Shown: positions 11,349 to 26,100, counted from the first letter of the stretch. The stretch: 64,000 nucleotides of DNA from Apoda limacodes (GCA_946406115.1 OX291550.1:19568722-19632721); one strand, 5' to 3'. Numbers and translations: made by a program. Notes: a model not told the origin generated them from the letters alone.

Positions 11349-14130
11349 CTCAACAAATAACCCGCGTAGACGCTTGTGTACAATAATTAGTTCAAAATAA
11401 TTCATTTATTTGTATATCGTTAAAAATAATAAGTCAAAAATGTTGAAAAAATATTGTTTATTTTCCCTTTTTTTCATGCAATACTGACATATAATGCTAC
11501 ATTCACATTGTTCTATTCCAATGTAACTACAACAAGGATCACAGAATTAAGATGTAGAAAAGAATAATACATCAAAGATTCTCTTAATGTACTTGAAAAT
11601 ACTTATATCTAACTTAATTATACATTTAAAACTGATATTGGTCACAGAAGTAAAATCATCATTGACTTGAAAAGTACCTACGCATCCATCTTTAGTCCCA
11701 ATATAATCTAATTAAAAATGCTTTGGGACATGACAACAAAGTTATTGGCATATTCACATACTAATTTCACAAATAAAAAAAAAAGGATTTTTAGTATGCA
11801 AGAGCCAGCTTACATTAGGTAATTATAATTAAAAAATAAAAGCGTAAATATCTAAGCCCCACATTTCTTTCAGTAATGTAAAACTTACTAACAAGTACTA
11901 CGTGTTACATTTTGTACTAAACAATAACTCCTTAACAATATCTGATAAAGAAAATTATGTACATTATATACATAAATAAAAATAGCACTGTAACTTATTT
12001 CGTATGATAAACATGATACAGTTAAATATGATTCAATAATTATTTGACTTAATAGAATTGGTAAAACTAAATATTCTTCTCGATGCTAATTTTAACAAAA
12101 CACTAAATGTCACACGACAGTAAAACAGTAAAGTTCTTATTTGCATAACTTTACAAATTTTGCTAAATTTACGCTATTAATAAATCAATTTATTCGAATA
12201 GTATCATTATTATTAGAACTTTGAGTATCTCTCCTATTAAGTACTTAACAAAATAAATCAATCTAAAACCTATACCACACTTATGTCCAGTCTTTTTTTT
12301 AACATATTTTAGACTGGCATTTAAGAAACTGGTAAAAACAATGCAACAAATCTCGAGCAAACTGCAATCACAAATGTGGAACCCAAAATTTACGCTTCAT
12401 TACAAAAATTGCACAAAACAAAAAATAATAAGTACTAAAATATAATTCGAGGTTTCTAAATATATTAATTTTTTTACAACATTTGAACATATTAATTGAC
12501 TTCCAATATTTTAGTGAAAGTTGTAAGTAATCAATCGTACCAATCAAACAACTTTTCATTTCTCATTCAATATTATCATCAAAAACTACACAACTATTTG
12601 GATTACCAAATTATTTACCATCCTAATTTATACGATAACAAACACCATATATATATGTAAATATCATTAAAAAAAAAACAAAACTTGTAACGCCATATAG
12701 CATGCTAAAATTATTATTCAAAAAAGAGATCAAAATAATATCAAAGAATATCTTATGAATATAACAAAAATCGTAGTTATTTATTCATTGTACTTTTGTG
12801 CGAGCATTCATAAAATGTTAAGATTTTCGAAGAGAACAAAAAATTAAACTTATACACTATACTTAGCCTCATATCTTGAAAAAATATTTACAAAATTAAT
12901 ATACCTTTCTCATATTTGGCATAATTGTAACAATAGTATTAAAGAACATAGTTTTTTAGTCCTAGTTGCAAGTTTTAAACCCTACTATTAAAATACATGA
13001 AATGTCAAAAGTTAAAAATGATCAGAATTTACGTTACCTACCATAAATTCCTAATCAATGTTTTAAAAATCACACCAGGTAGAGAAAGACTAGAAAGAAC
13101 TGAAATTAAATTCTACAGTACACATTACAATCACACAACACAGTAGTTAAGAGTATTATATTTTTTTTTTTACGTCACATTGAAATCACACTGCCTTAAG
13201 GTGAAACCGATTCAGATTTTTGCCATACAAAACTTCATTGCATTTAATATCTATAACTGTAAACATTACGGCACTCAAACTGCGTTATCGTATATCGCGA
13301 TTGACCATAGTCGCAATAGGAATATACATTGATGGAATGCCAGTCAATTATAAAATAAGTTTTTATTAAATAGATTCAAAAAACACTTTGGTTATTTAAT
13401 AAATTACTGGCATTGTATGGATTAGTATGCTTTTTGCGTCTCTAAGGTAAATAGCGATATATGATAACGCAAATCGAAAAGCATTTATGAAAAAAAAAAC
13501 GGATCGGATTCGCCTTAACAAAATCTATAACATTTTACGAATGCACTAAATTTACTTAACCTAAATATTTAACACAAAAAATATACCCATTCTAAATTTA
13601 TTGTTACAGTCATCACATTTATTAGGACATTTTATAGTCTAATTTTTTAGTATCTAGTACATAAAATTCGTTGGGACCCTGGGTATCATGATATTTACTG
13701 ATATATTGTTGGAACACATGCAATTTTTACTTCATAATTTATAACAAACAAAAAAATAAAGGAATGTAAAACTAAAGAGTAAAAAAAAAGGAATGGTGTT
13801 TAAACTGCATCGAACTGGGCCGCCAAACGAATACGACCTGCCAAATAAATAAAAATAAGCATAAAATGAATATACAAATAAAAATGATCGACTACTCAGA
13901 TGGAATAATGACGTAAAAATTTAAGTCGGTTTTCGGAAACTTAATGCGAGTTAACGCAGGTCGTTCTGACAGCAGAATAGCAAATACTATTCTTTGCAGG
14001 TCAGAAAGAGACAGCACAAACCTTAATACCAGTCAGGGTAAGTTTTAAACAGGGTAAACACAGCCTAGTGAATCAAATAAGAATAAATTACAGGACCTTA
14101 CTATACCAAATTGTAATTAGACCTTGTTTG
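11349..14130. other. Convergent spacer between NDUFB10 and MARF1
   Basis: Very AT-rich, with no coding segment recognised. It must contain the 3' UTRs of NDUFB10 (plus) and MARF1 (minus), which converge here; their ends cannot be placed with confidence. The only structured element seen is the TTAA-flanked foldback at 13196-13518. Confidence 0.55.
13196..13518. mobile_element. TTAA-flanked foldback MITE
   Basis: Bounded by TTAA at 13196-13199 and 13515-13518. The ends ggtgaaaccgattcag and cggatcggattcgcc are inverted repeats with a few mismatches. Inside, tgcgttatcgtatatcgc (from 13281) is mirrored by gcgatatatgataacgc (ending 13470), and aatgccagtcaatt by a matching block near 13405-13420. 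A TTAA target suggests a piggyBac-type mobilised MITE, but the termini alone do not prove it. Part of one arm recurs at 29221-29285. Confidence 0.65.
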
Positions 14131-17100
14131 TTACAAGAAATTTAAATCACAGTAAACTATGGACGAATTTTGGAAGTTTACGCTATTTACACTGGTCGCC
14201 GTGGAAAATGAGAAAGATTCCCCATTCCATATGTTGAAATCCACGCCACCAGGGTCACAGACATCAGCTGTACAATAAGATTTTACATTAGTAGTTGATC
14301 TCGCACACTACTCTTTGTTTTCGTCCTGACCTATAACGAATTGTACTTTTGAAACCTAGTTTTTGTTTCGTTCCGTTTGCAGGAATTTTGCCCAATTTTT
14401 CATCGATTTTGATAAAATTTTAAAGGTGTCTTATGTAAAAGTCCATATAAAAAAATAAGTTGATATTTATTAGAAATAAAATTAAAAACTAGTTTATTAG
14501 AATAAATGATCACGCGACGCGGCGCGGCAAAAGTCGGCCAGCATCGTTCTCGCCGGTCTATTGGCCGCCCGTTGCCGAAGTCATATTTTTCTTTTACGGC
14601 CGCGCTTAAAATATAACTGGCCACATCAAGTGCGACATGCAACTTTAAACGTTTTTCGAACAGACCTGGCAGTTATTTCGCACTCAAAAAATTCGATTTT
14701 CGAAACAGCATGTATGGAACTTTGTAACTTTTTATTGCAGGTAGTGGAAAAAATATATTTGATAGTTTCTGACAAACAAGTTAGGATCGGAATTCGTTGT
14801 TTAAGAATTAAATCCATCACGCTCGGAGCAATAATATACATTAATATACCAAAATATATCCATACAAAACTGAAATATATTTATAGTTGTAATTTGCCTT
14901 CCTATAATTTATATTATAGCTGCGTGTGTGATGCACTTTATAAGGAAACATATAAGTTTATTAGGAATGTCTGTCTTATGTCCAGACAACGCTATATCAA
15001 AAAGGTTATCTGGTTTTCTTGTCACCTTGTGATGGTAAAAGTACTTACGTTTGTCCTGAGTGAGCAATGCTGTTGGAGTGGGCAAGGCGCTGGCCGGGGG
15101 TGAGCACCAAATATTCTTCAATGGAGAATCAAAAACGCGCGAGCCCTGAAGAAAAAAGAGATATTTAATAAGCTATTAATGCAATGGTTACGTAATAATG
15201 AAAATTAACTCGGCTTTATCACAATTAAGTTTTAAATATTATTTTATTGCTAGCAATTCCAAAGATGATTTTATCTTTGATGACCCATAGTAATAATATA
15301 CTTTATTGAACAAATTCAAAACAAAAGAAAATATACAACGTCTATCTATACATTGTGTATCGCTTAAGAGCGATTTCTTCCAGACTGGTAGAGGAAATAA
15401 TAAAATGAATACGGTAGGAAGTGTAAATCATAAACAAAACAAAATATAGCTTTTTTAAAAAGTACATAGGGATAGGTTTAAGACGAAGCTTGAACGCTGA
15501 GAACATAGCAAAGCTAAGCGCAAGACTATCATAGCGATTCCCATCATCAAAATATATGGTTATGGGGACACCACAAATTTTCATACAAAATTTCGAAAAA
15601 CATTTTTTTGAACTCAAAACAATTGAATCCCCCTTTCTGTGCCCGTTTCTTAATCTAAAATATATCTTTCGTTCTACATGCTGCTTAAGTTTTGCAAAGT
15701 AAACGCGCGCCTGACGTTGTTGAAGAACTAAAGGTAATAATGTGTTAAGTACATTTTACTATTATTCAAATAGTGTTTTTAATTCCTAAAAACCATGACA
15801 CGGTCATTAAGGTTGGCCGCTGCCGTTACAAATGGCGCGCCCGCTTAAAAGGTTAATATGAATTCTTTAATAAGAATCTTTAAGATCAATCGTAAAATAT
15901 AACCTTTCAGAAAATTAAGTACATACTTTTTGGCCAGGTGGAGTGTCATGTAACGAATAATCAATATTCACGGGCTGCATTTCCTGCAGACGCGGTACCA
16001 CAACTCCAGCGCAAAGCGACCAGCGGGCCGCCAGCTCTTTGAACACCGACGAGTACTGCCGCAGGAAATCTTCCATACTCTCAAAACCTTAAAATGATAA
16101 TATAATAAAAAAATCAATAATATATAAAATACAAATATAAAAATACTAAAAGGCAAAAATGTTTATTTGAAAAAAGAACAAATACATGTCAAAGATAATT
16201 GGCAAAATTTATACAATTTAATAGGTATAAGGCTGCATTTCGAATCATTGTTAACTAGTTGCTAGTGTGGTGTATTAATTTAAAAAATCAGTAAGCAAAA
16301 AAAAAATTAAATAAAAAACAATAAGAACTAAACGGAAATTGAAACATACCAAATATTTAACTGTAAGCAGACGAAACGTATTTTAAGGTAACTACTATAG
16401 TGTGAGCAATATGTACACTATTTGAACTTGCATTAAAATAAGTCCCACCGACTTAGTTTGATATTTGGTATGTTTTAATTTCTGTATAGTTCTTAATGTT
16501 TTGCAGTCGGGTTTTTTTAATTATTTATTTATATCTACAGATTTTTAGTGTTATTTTTTTTACTCGCGCTTGTCTCTTTTATTTTAAGTGTTATATGATT
16601 TTCGTACACGCCTTTTAAAGCCCTTTATTTTTATACCCAACTCGAGGGTCTTGAAAAAAAAATTTTAGCCCGCACAATAGGGTGCACAAAATCCGTCTTT
16701 TTGATTTTTTAGCAATTTTATGTATCCAGTGTCACTCTCACAATTGAGACGAATCTAACGACGCTTCTCAAGCTAAAATCCATCAAGCTATTTAGGCTAC
16801 AAAGCGTGCCAAAGAAATATACATACATACATACATACATACATACACTCGAAAAATATAACCCTCCTTCTGGCGTAGTCGGATAAAAATTATGATAAGC
16901 CTCTACTTTTAGCTTGCCTTGTTGTCTATCTTTCCTCACTAACTCTTTGTCGACGATATTTACCAAATTATTAATATTTATAGATATAGAGGTAGGTAAG
17001 TAGGTATATAGGTATATATAAATATCAATGCAGACTTGCTCACCTAATTCTTTGCATGGAAAAGTAGGTTCGTAACGCTTGCTGTACTCAAAGAAGATTT

Positions 17101-20100
17101 CCATAGTCGAAAGCTGTTTTTGACTATCGGCAAGCAACAGAGCAATGCGCCATACGGCTCGCCAGGCAGGCGTCAGTCGAACGTGACGTTCACAGTGCAA
17201 AACCACTCCAGCAACAATCAAACTGGGCAAATCTGGTTCCACGCCCCGGAGCCTTCGGAAAGCACCCACAAAGTAATCTTCAGTCGATCCCCTCGCTGCC
17301 ACACTACGGTCAGCCGATATGACTGCACACGCAGCCAGTGCCGAACATACCCATTGCACTGACTCCCCGGGAGCTAAAACCATTCCATCTTCAACACAAC
17401 CTCCTGAAGCATACACTAACTCTGCTAAAGAATTAACACCCAACATATCTGGTGTCGGCAATGCACCAAATTGTGCTGCATAAGCATTGGAAAATGCACT
17501 CAATGAGACAGGTGAAAGAAGTCTCAGACGCTGTGCTAACACAGCCCTGGCTGTACGCTCAGATAATTTAACACATCGCTCTCCACCAGCATCACTGTAC
17601 ACTGTCACTGCATCCGGTAATAACTCAAACAACTCAACTAGTTTTACACAGCCATAGTGAGCTACTCGAAGTTGTCTTCCAAAGTGAGCATGGTAAGCTG
17701 GCACAAATCGGGAGAATTCCATTCTCAAGTTTGGAGTATAGCAAAGTAATTCAATAGCCTGGACTGCAAATTGTAGTGTTCTCGCCCGTTCTTCGGGGGT
17801 CAACGAACGACGTGGTAATGATATCTTTCCATCGGATACAATCACAGCTTGAGGGTTAATATTTTGCATCAGTTCATCTAGAGTGCAAAGACCATAGTCT
17901 ACTGGTGTGAAGGATCGTCCGAAGGCGATTTGGTACAATTGTGGGACTTCTTGGATGAAAATAGCTCGGCCTGGTTGACCCTTTAGTAGTTTGACAAGAT
18001 CGGCTGTCCAACGACGATGCTGGGCAGGTGCCGACAAAGTTATCACCCGTGATGATCCTGACCCGAGGACCTAAACACAAAAGTATCCTTAGTATACTTA
18101 CACATCTAATTTATAACATGTTTTTTTATTATTTATTTTATTATTATATATATTACATATAGTTGTTTGGGTTAGATACTAACGACGACTGTGTTACTTA
18201 ATGCGGCGAGCAAATCAGGCAGCTTAGTAAATCCGTAGTCAGCAACGCGGCACTGGCGACCAAAATGATGATGGAATGAAGGTATGAGTCTGGAACAAGT
18301 AAAGATTGTTAAAACAACCTTACGAGAAGGAAAAGAAACATTAAAGTACACAAATACAAACATTTAAAACAAGAAAGGTAAACAGAACATCAAACTTTTG
18401 TTTCCCGAAAAGTTTTAGTATGGAGGCAACTATGTAGTTTGATTACCTTAGTTATGTGTACCATTTAATGATACCATCAGAATGTATACTAACTTGCTGA
18501 AAGGAATAGCGCAGCGCGGTGCAGTCCGCAGCAGGTCGACCAGTTCCCGCTCGAACAGCGCGAGCATGGGTTCCAAGGCGGGTGCGGTGCGCATCCGCTC
18601 TCGCTCGCTGCACCGTGAACTGTCGCCTATACGACAATAAGTTTTAATACGCACTGTTCGTGAGAGTGTAAAGTGAATAGGGTAAAATAGGTATGGTAGG
18701 GTGAGGTAGGTTGGGTTGAATAAGGTAAGTAGGTAGGTGGTCCAACTTTGAGGACGTATGAAGGGTGGTAACACACACGCATACTTACTATTTGCGGATC
18801 TAGAGAGCGCGGGCGGCGTGTCATTGTGGGTAGTGTCACCGTCGGGTCGCCATGCGAGGTGGCGGGACGGTGCGTCGCGGATCTCAACGCCGGGCACGCT
18901 GCGAACAAGTAACTCCAATGCAACTCCCTGTACCGGATCCGCTAACAAAGGAGCAAACTGCCACTCGTAGCACTCCACCAAACTGTAACAAGCACGTATA
19001 GTTTGCTTCTTGCTATTTGTTACGTAAATATAAATAAATACTTTCATAGCAAAGATGTAGTCAAAAGATTAACCTCGAGACAGGACCTGAACCTGCGACC
19101 CTTACATTCCGTGCAAGTGCGCTACCACTGAGCTACCGAGGCACAAGTATAATATATTGTCATTGTATAATATATTTTCTTCTAAGACTTCACGAAGTCA
19201 TAAACGAAGAATGATTATTTCTATGTATTTATATTTGTATTGTATTTCTTACTTCTATGAAGATTTTGTGTGTTTATAAGATTGAATTACGTAAATATAG
19301 CCGTATAATATCATATATATAGCTCTCATTAAGTTAACCCTTAAAAACATGGATAAAAGAGGATAGAAATTCATGAAAACTGCTTTCAAGGTCCAATTAA
19401 TAAAACACTTATATAAAACGAATATGCTGCGGAAGAGACGGAAAATACGTCGAGATGATGCTGAATAATGATACAGAATCTAGTGAGAATTAGGATGGTG
19501 TCACTTCTTTTGTAGGTTATTTTAGTTTTTTTTTTTTTTAGGATTACGATTATAGGGTTCCTTGTTCAAGAGGGCCCCAAAAATAATACACACAGGCTAC
19601 TGAAAAACCTCACACATGGAACACTTGTGTATATCGACACTGATATGCCTGCAAGAAATAGAATAATGGCTAAGAAAGAAAAGAAAAAATACTATCTATA
19701 TTTAATATCAATCTAATTATACTGAGATTGATCTAGTGCTAAAAAATATTTAATTATTGTTTTTTAACTCATTGTGGTCTCAGTATATTTGTAACATCTG
19801 GAAATGTTCGTAAAAGTCAAACATTAAAATAAAATAAAAAATAAACTTACCTCAACAATGGCAAGATCCCACCGTGGTTTTCTAATAAATTATGAATCTG
19901 TTTAGTTAACGTGGCGATCTTCATGAAAACTGGCTGTAAAATTCGACTTCCATCTTCATGGCCGGTGCTGAGTGAGGCATGAATATGGCATTTCCAAGGT
20001 GCCTCCTCCATTTCCACATCAGATACTGGGGTCAGATCTACCAGTTGGACTACTCTTCCAAAACCTTCGTGGATGACTACCGTGTCCCTGACCTTCATGA

Positions 20101-23100
20101 TGTCGGAAGTGGTGAGGGCACAGCAGTGGCGACTGGCGTATGCATCTCGTAGTCTCAACAATGGCAGCGTGTGATTCTTTTGATCCAGTAAGATTGCCCT
20201 TAGACGAGCCCTAGAAGTAAGTAAAATTAACTTATAAGTGTGGCAAATAATGGACTTTTTACTCTGTTAAAAGAAAAATCTGAGGAATTGTTCGAAATGA
20301 TGCCCACGGCTACTTTCTACCATCGCACCGCTCGCCATCGGCAGGGAATTCATTCTCAAACTTTAGAACATAAATGGTCGCGTACAGTGCGGTTTCAGAG
20401 AAACTTCCTCCCGCGAACGCTTAAGTTGTGGAATGAGCTCCCTGCCAAGGTTTTCTGCAAGGACTACAGTATGGAGTTCTTCAAGAAAGAAGTTATTAGA
20501 TTTCTGAAGGGTCGGCAACGCGCAAGTGATACCCCTGGTGTTGCAAGCGTCCATAGGCTACGGTGACCGCTTACCATCAGGCGGGCCGTAAGCTTGTTTG
20601 CCACCTTAGTGGTATAAAAAAAAAAAAAAAAAAAAAAAAATTAAGAAAAAAGCACTCCTATTGTCAAATTTATATACCTGAGTACATCTAGGTTAGGAGC
20701 CGGCGAGGGCCTTCCCAAAGACAGTTCAAGGCGACGTCCGGACCAGCGGTCCTCGAGTCGCCGCTTGTGGATCTTCGCGATGGCGAGCCTCGCATCCCAT
20801 TCGGAGCGCAGTACTACTGTCGCCAGCGGCCCTTCGCTCCCAACCCACACCGATACACGCACTATCGGCACGTATTCACTGAACAGGTGGTTTATCATAT
20901 CCTGTAGGGAATTTCATCTAATTATGAATTGATGATAAATAGCTCATATTGACAATATATGTTGGGATAGTGCCGAATGTTTGTATAGGATGGGACGGGG
21001 AACGTTATTCGGCGTTCTTCTATGCGTTCGCCTGATTGCGATAAAAACTTCAGTGCAATGTGCACATTCCGGCGAAGGAGGTGTCTAAATTTCTACAACT
21101 ATTCTACAAAGGGTGGAGGGTTTGTGTTTTCATTGTGAATTGAGCGTGGATAATAAAATCAAAATCATTTATTCAATTTAGGCTACAATAATTGAGCACT
21201 TATGAATGTCACTACGCCATCGGTTCGAAGTCGGGCGGCGGGAGACCTTGTACTGAGAAGAACCGGCAAGAAACTCAGCAAGGGCATTTATTTTCTCCCT
21301 TTCTCTTACAGCGTCCACTTAAAATATTGGAAAATCCCCTTCCTATCATAGAATGACACTTTCCATTACAAACATAAAAAACATAAAATGCACAAGCACA
21401 ACATAAAAAATTATCTAATTGCAAAATTTAAAAAAAAGACAGTTTATGTACCTATTCAACACTTATCAATGTCTTACAGTATTGATGAACAAAACAAAAA
21501 AGTTAGACCCGACACATGCCACCACCGCAGAGACACTTTGAGAGAGCATAACACACTCAAGCAACTCCAATAAAACTTCGACTGTGCTAGTTACAATGTG
21601 TGTAACGATTGGTACATTTCCAAATACAAGTACTATGATAGCAACATTTTAGTTATTCCCATGCGTTATTATCTATAAGATAGTCTTTAATTTAATAGTA
21701 AGCCTTTTTGACAAGTTTCTGTTTAACAAAATTTTTAAACTTTTTTTAAATTCAGTTTACATACTTCTGCAGGGATTTTGTTGTAAAAACGGACACATTG
21801 TCCTTTAAATGATTTATCAATTTTTTCAAGCCTTGTGTGGATCAGAGCCAGTTTGTGTCTATTTCTTGTATTTCGATTATGAACATCACTATTTTTTTTA
21901 AAAAGATTAATATTCTCATGAACATACATTAAATTATTAAATATATATTGACCAGGTAAAGTTAGTATATTGATCTCTTTAAATTTATCCCTTAAAGAGT
22001 GTCTGTTAGATAAATTGTATATTGCTCGAATAGACCTCTTCTGCAGTACATATATTGTCTGTATATCAGCTGCGTGTCCCCATAATAAGATACCATAGGA
22101 CATCACGCTATGAAAGTAACTGAAATATACTAGCCGGGCTGTGGCTTCGTCTGTAAGTTGACGAATCTTTTTAACCGCAAAAGCTGCAGAACTAAGTCTA
22201 TTCGCCAATCCAGCTATGTGTGGGCCCCATTATAGTTTTGCATCTAAAGTAATGCCTAAAAATACAGCGCTATCTACAACATCTAATTGCTCCCCATTTA
22301 TAAGTACACTGGTTCTTACTTGACTAACATTTGGCGTTAAGTATTTAATACATTTGGTTTTCTTACTGTTTAAAAGCAAATTATTTATATTGAACCAGTG
22401 GACAACTTTAGACAGACAGTTGTTTACATTATCTAGAACTGTTTCGCGTCTATTAACTCTAAACAATAGTGATGTGTCATCTGCGAACAACACTATTTCG
22501 TGATTGTTTTTAACGACGATAGGGGAAGGGACGGGAATGAGGTGGCAAAAGGGAAAGAGGGGAGATAGGCGATAGAGATTGTATACAATTTATAGCGAAT
22601 TTTCAAGTGTAAGCTATCGCAAAACAACGTTCGCTAGTTTCAAATAAAAAAGTAAATCCTAATAAAATTTAAATCTCACTACAACCACAAATAATAGCCT
22701 TACTCCACTGTCCACTCTCCACGGCACCCTAGAGAAGTTATCGCACACATGATTTCTTTTCGAAGTGTTAGTAGCAACAATTTAGAATTTTTGTACGCTA
22801 ATCAACTTCGTACCTGAAGTACATTGGCATTGTAAGGCGGCAGGTTGCTGACTGTAAGTTCCGCGGTCATCTCCTCTCCCTCGCTGTGCTCGCTGAAGCT
22901 GGCGGACGAGTTCCAGGGTGACACAGCTCGGCTGTGGCTGTTCTCTCGGCGGCTGTCGTCTCCGCTGTTGCTGGACGAGCAACCCGACCGGTCGAGCATT
23001 GTAGACCCTACAGTCAATTATTGCTACAGATTTTTGAATTCTTAATATAAGATGTTTTGTTTTAAGGTTAAGTAGCAGAACAATAATCTATATTTAGTTT

Positions 23101-26100
23101 CGTAACTTCCATCCGCCGGTATGTATATCATAGGCATTTTACTGGTAAGTTATTGAAAATAAAGCTGAAATGTCATAGTTACAGACAGTTGTGGATAAAA
23201 AAAAATATTAATTTTCAAGTAAATTAAATGAAAGTGTTCATTAAAAGGTTTTTATCAAGCAACCTCAAGGCTATGACATACCCTAGAAAAAGCATGCCGC
23301 ATCGACCAGTGTACAGACATATTACACTGTTGTAGCATACAAAGAGACACAGTTCCACATACGATAGGCGCTAGCACGTGACCGCACGTTGAAAATCCGT
23401 TCCTTTCTAGCGTCTTACCAGCAAGCGTTCCACTGCAAGGACTCAAGGAACAAGTCACATAGGAAAAAACGGTAATTGGCGGGGTTCTGTAGGGTGCTCA
23501 AAACTACGGGCTGAACCAGCGCAAGCGTTGAAAAAGGTGATAATTGAAGAAACAGAGGGTTCTCAGCCACTGGAAGGTATGCGGTGACACGTGACCGCAC
23601 GTTGAAGATCTCGATTTTCTCGGTTTTTCGTCAGTATAACATTCAAATATTTATTTAGAACTATGAAATTAGCATATTCTTTTGGTCATATTATAGAAGA
23701 GAAATTGTCTCGCCAGCCTTCATACGTCCCCAGTGTTGGGGCGCAGCCTACCCTCATAAGCGAGGGTGATTTGGGCCATAGTCCACACGCGGGCCCAGTG
23801 CGGATTGTGGACTTCACATACGCCTTTTTTTTTCTTGACGTATGCAGGTTTCCTCACAATGTTTTCCTTCACCGAAAAGCCAGTGGTGAGAATAAATAAC
23901 TCAGTGTACATGAGAAATTAAGAAAAGGCTCATTGGTACACGCCGACCTCCGCCACTTAGGACGTGAAGTGAAATTAAACCCCTCGACCACCACCGACTT
24001 CTGCTATCCAAATTAGTAATAGTTCTTATTTAAAACAAAATAAAAAGTAAAATTTAGGCAAGATTAAAGTAAAAATCACCTACGCTCATACTGTAAAATC
24101 CAATTTATGAACCTAAAAAATATTCTTGAATTGCATACTTTTTACACATCATTCTTTTTAATTAAAAAAAATAATTTATAACGTTAATAAAGTTTACAAA
24201 ACAAAATAAGTAAGGACTCTTCTGGCAGTGGTACGGAGGTAAATTTAACTCCACCATATAAGAAATAGATTCATATCTAGTAATTTTTATTTTCACTTTT
24301 CTCTTTTATTTTACCAATACCATGTATGTAGATAAAGTAGTGTATGAAACTGCATATAACTAGGTATTAAAGCACTTGTGAGATAATATTATGGAACTCG
24401 TCTCATAAACCCGCACTCGAGTTAATACCCCTTATTATATGACAGTTTCATAAACTACTATTTTTAACAGACTTTAAGAAAGGAGGAGGTTCTATGTTCG
24501 ACGGGTTTTTTTTTATGTATGTCCACCGATTTCTCCGTCAATTGTGGACCGATTTCAAAAATTCTTTTTTTATTCACAAGAGTATGTATGCTCCTGATGT
24601 GGTCCCATATTAATGTAGTGGATTTAAAACTTTAACTCTTGGGGAAAAAACATAATTGATGTTAATTTGGAACTGGTGGAACACACCTTATATGTTGATA
24701 TTGTATCAAAATTTGTTACGAGCATGGATGTTTTTCATTCAGCTTCAACTGTAGCTTCAATACAAAATAAATCAGCTAACATGTCGTGTATCTTATACAT
24801 AACTCGATATACAAAACGAACGGAAAAAAAGGAAACCAGTAACTTTGCATAAAGTTAATTTTTTTTTTACTACGTGTGCGTCCTATTTTAATCTGTAAAA
24901 TCAAATCGCTTAGTAGATCTGTCTTACACATGAAGTATCCTGTGACGTCATACCTTCGAACTAACAATGCTTACGCGTTATAAGTAAAAAGTATGGTAAC
25001 AATCCGATTACAGACTTGAATAAACATTTGTACAGCCATGTTTACATAAAAGTATGCTCGTCTTTTTTACTTGACTGGATTATGATTTAAAACACAATAA
25101 TATTGGGCAACGTTAATACATCAAATGTAAACTAATACGAATTGAAAATGACTTCTAGTTTGTACTTCGCGCGCTTTAATTTATATCTATTGTATAGGAG
25201 AATAGGATTACATACAAATTGTTATAATTATCGTTGAAATACAGTACAATTTAGCAAATTTTTTACTCCAGACTATATGTGCGGAATTGCTATTGAAACT
25301 TAGGGATTAAAACACTAATTAAGGCCACTGTTTATATACAAATAGCGGTTGATTGAAAACAAATCAAAGTCAGTTCTTAGATCTTTGCACGTTATCTGTC
25401 TATATCTCTATTAAGTACAAAGCAACACAAAGAAAAATCATTTTTTGAAATTTGTTTTTCAAATCAGTTCACAAATGACGAGCTCTTACCATGGGTGCCC
25501 CTAATTCGCCTTAGCTTGGGTGCCGGAGGCGGACAGAAGTCAAGCGGAGGCGGAGTGGGTGCTGGTAGTTGTTGTAAGGCGAGCGCCCACTCGCTCGAGA
25601 CCGTCTGTATTTGCGCCCCTAGCAGCATCTCTTGATGTGGCGGCATACATACCTTCATGAGATGAAACAAGTTCTGTGGTAATGTATACAATGTTATGCC
25701 ATCTGTGTAACCATATTTATTGCGAATATACATTCTATCTAAAAAAGAATGTATTATATATTTTGAAATTCTGACTACTTACTTTTTCACAATAAACGTT
25801 TGAATATCAGTTTCTATAAAAGCTGAATTAGTTCTTCAAAATCACAATGTTCTAGTATTTATTACTAATTAGGTTCTTTTTTTTATATACCACTAAGGTG
25901 GCAAACAAGCTTGCGGTTCACTTGATGGTAAGCTGTTACCGCTTCCTATGGACGCTCGCAATACCTGGGGCATAACGCGTTGCCGACCCTTCAAAAATCT
26001 AATAACTTCGTTCTTGAAGAACCCCATAGTCCTTAATAATGTTCCAATCATCATAAGCTGCTACAGTAGTAAACACGATCAAAAGCATTTCATGTAGGTA

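Noticed and set aside
14561..15103. 180-codon plus-strand open frame
   Set aside because: It overlaps the MARF1 exon at 15049-15145 on the opposite strand, has a low-complexity AT-driven composition, and shows no domain.
16718..17043. Extension of the large LOTUS frame past 17044
   Set aside because: A good GTGAGC donor follows FPCKELG, and the next exon continues the family sequence in phase. The tail is microsatellite and AT-rich translation.
23255..23600. Region with repeated cgtgaccgcacgttga and two open frames
   Set aside because: The motif occurs twice, but I could not define element borders or a protein match; probably old repeat debris.
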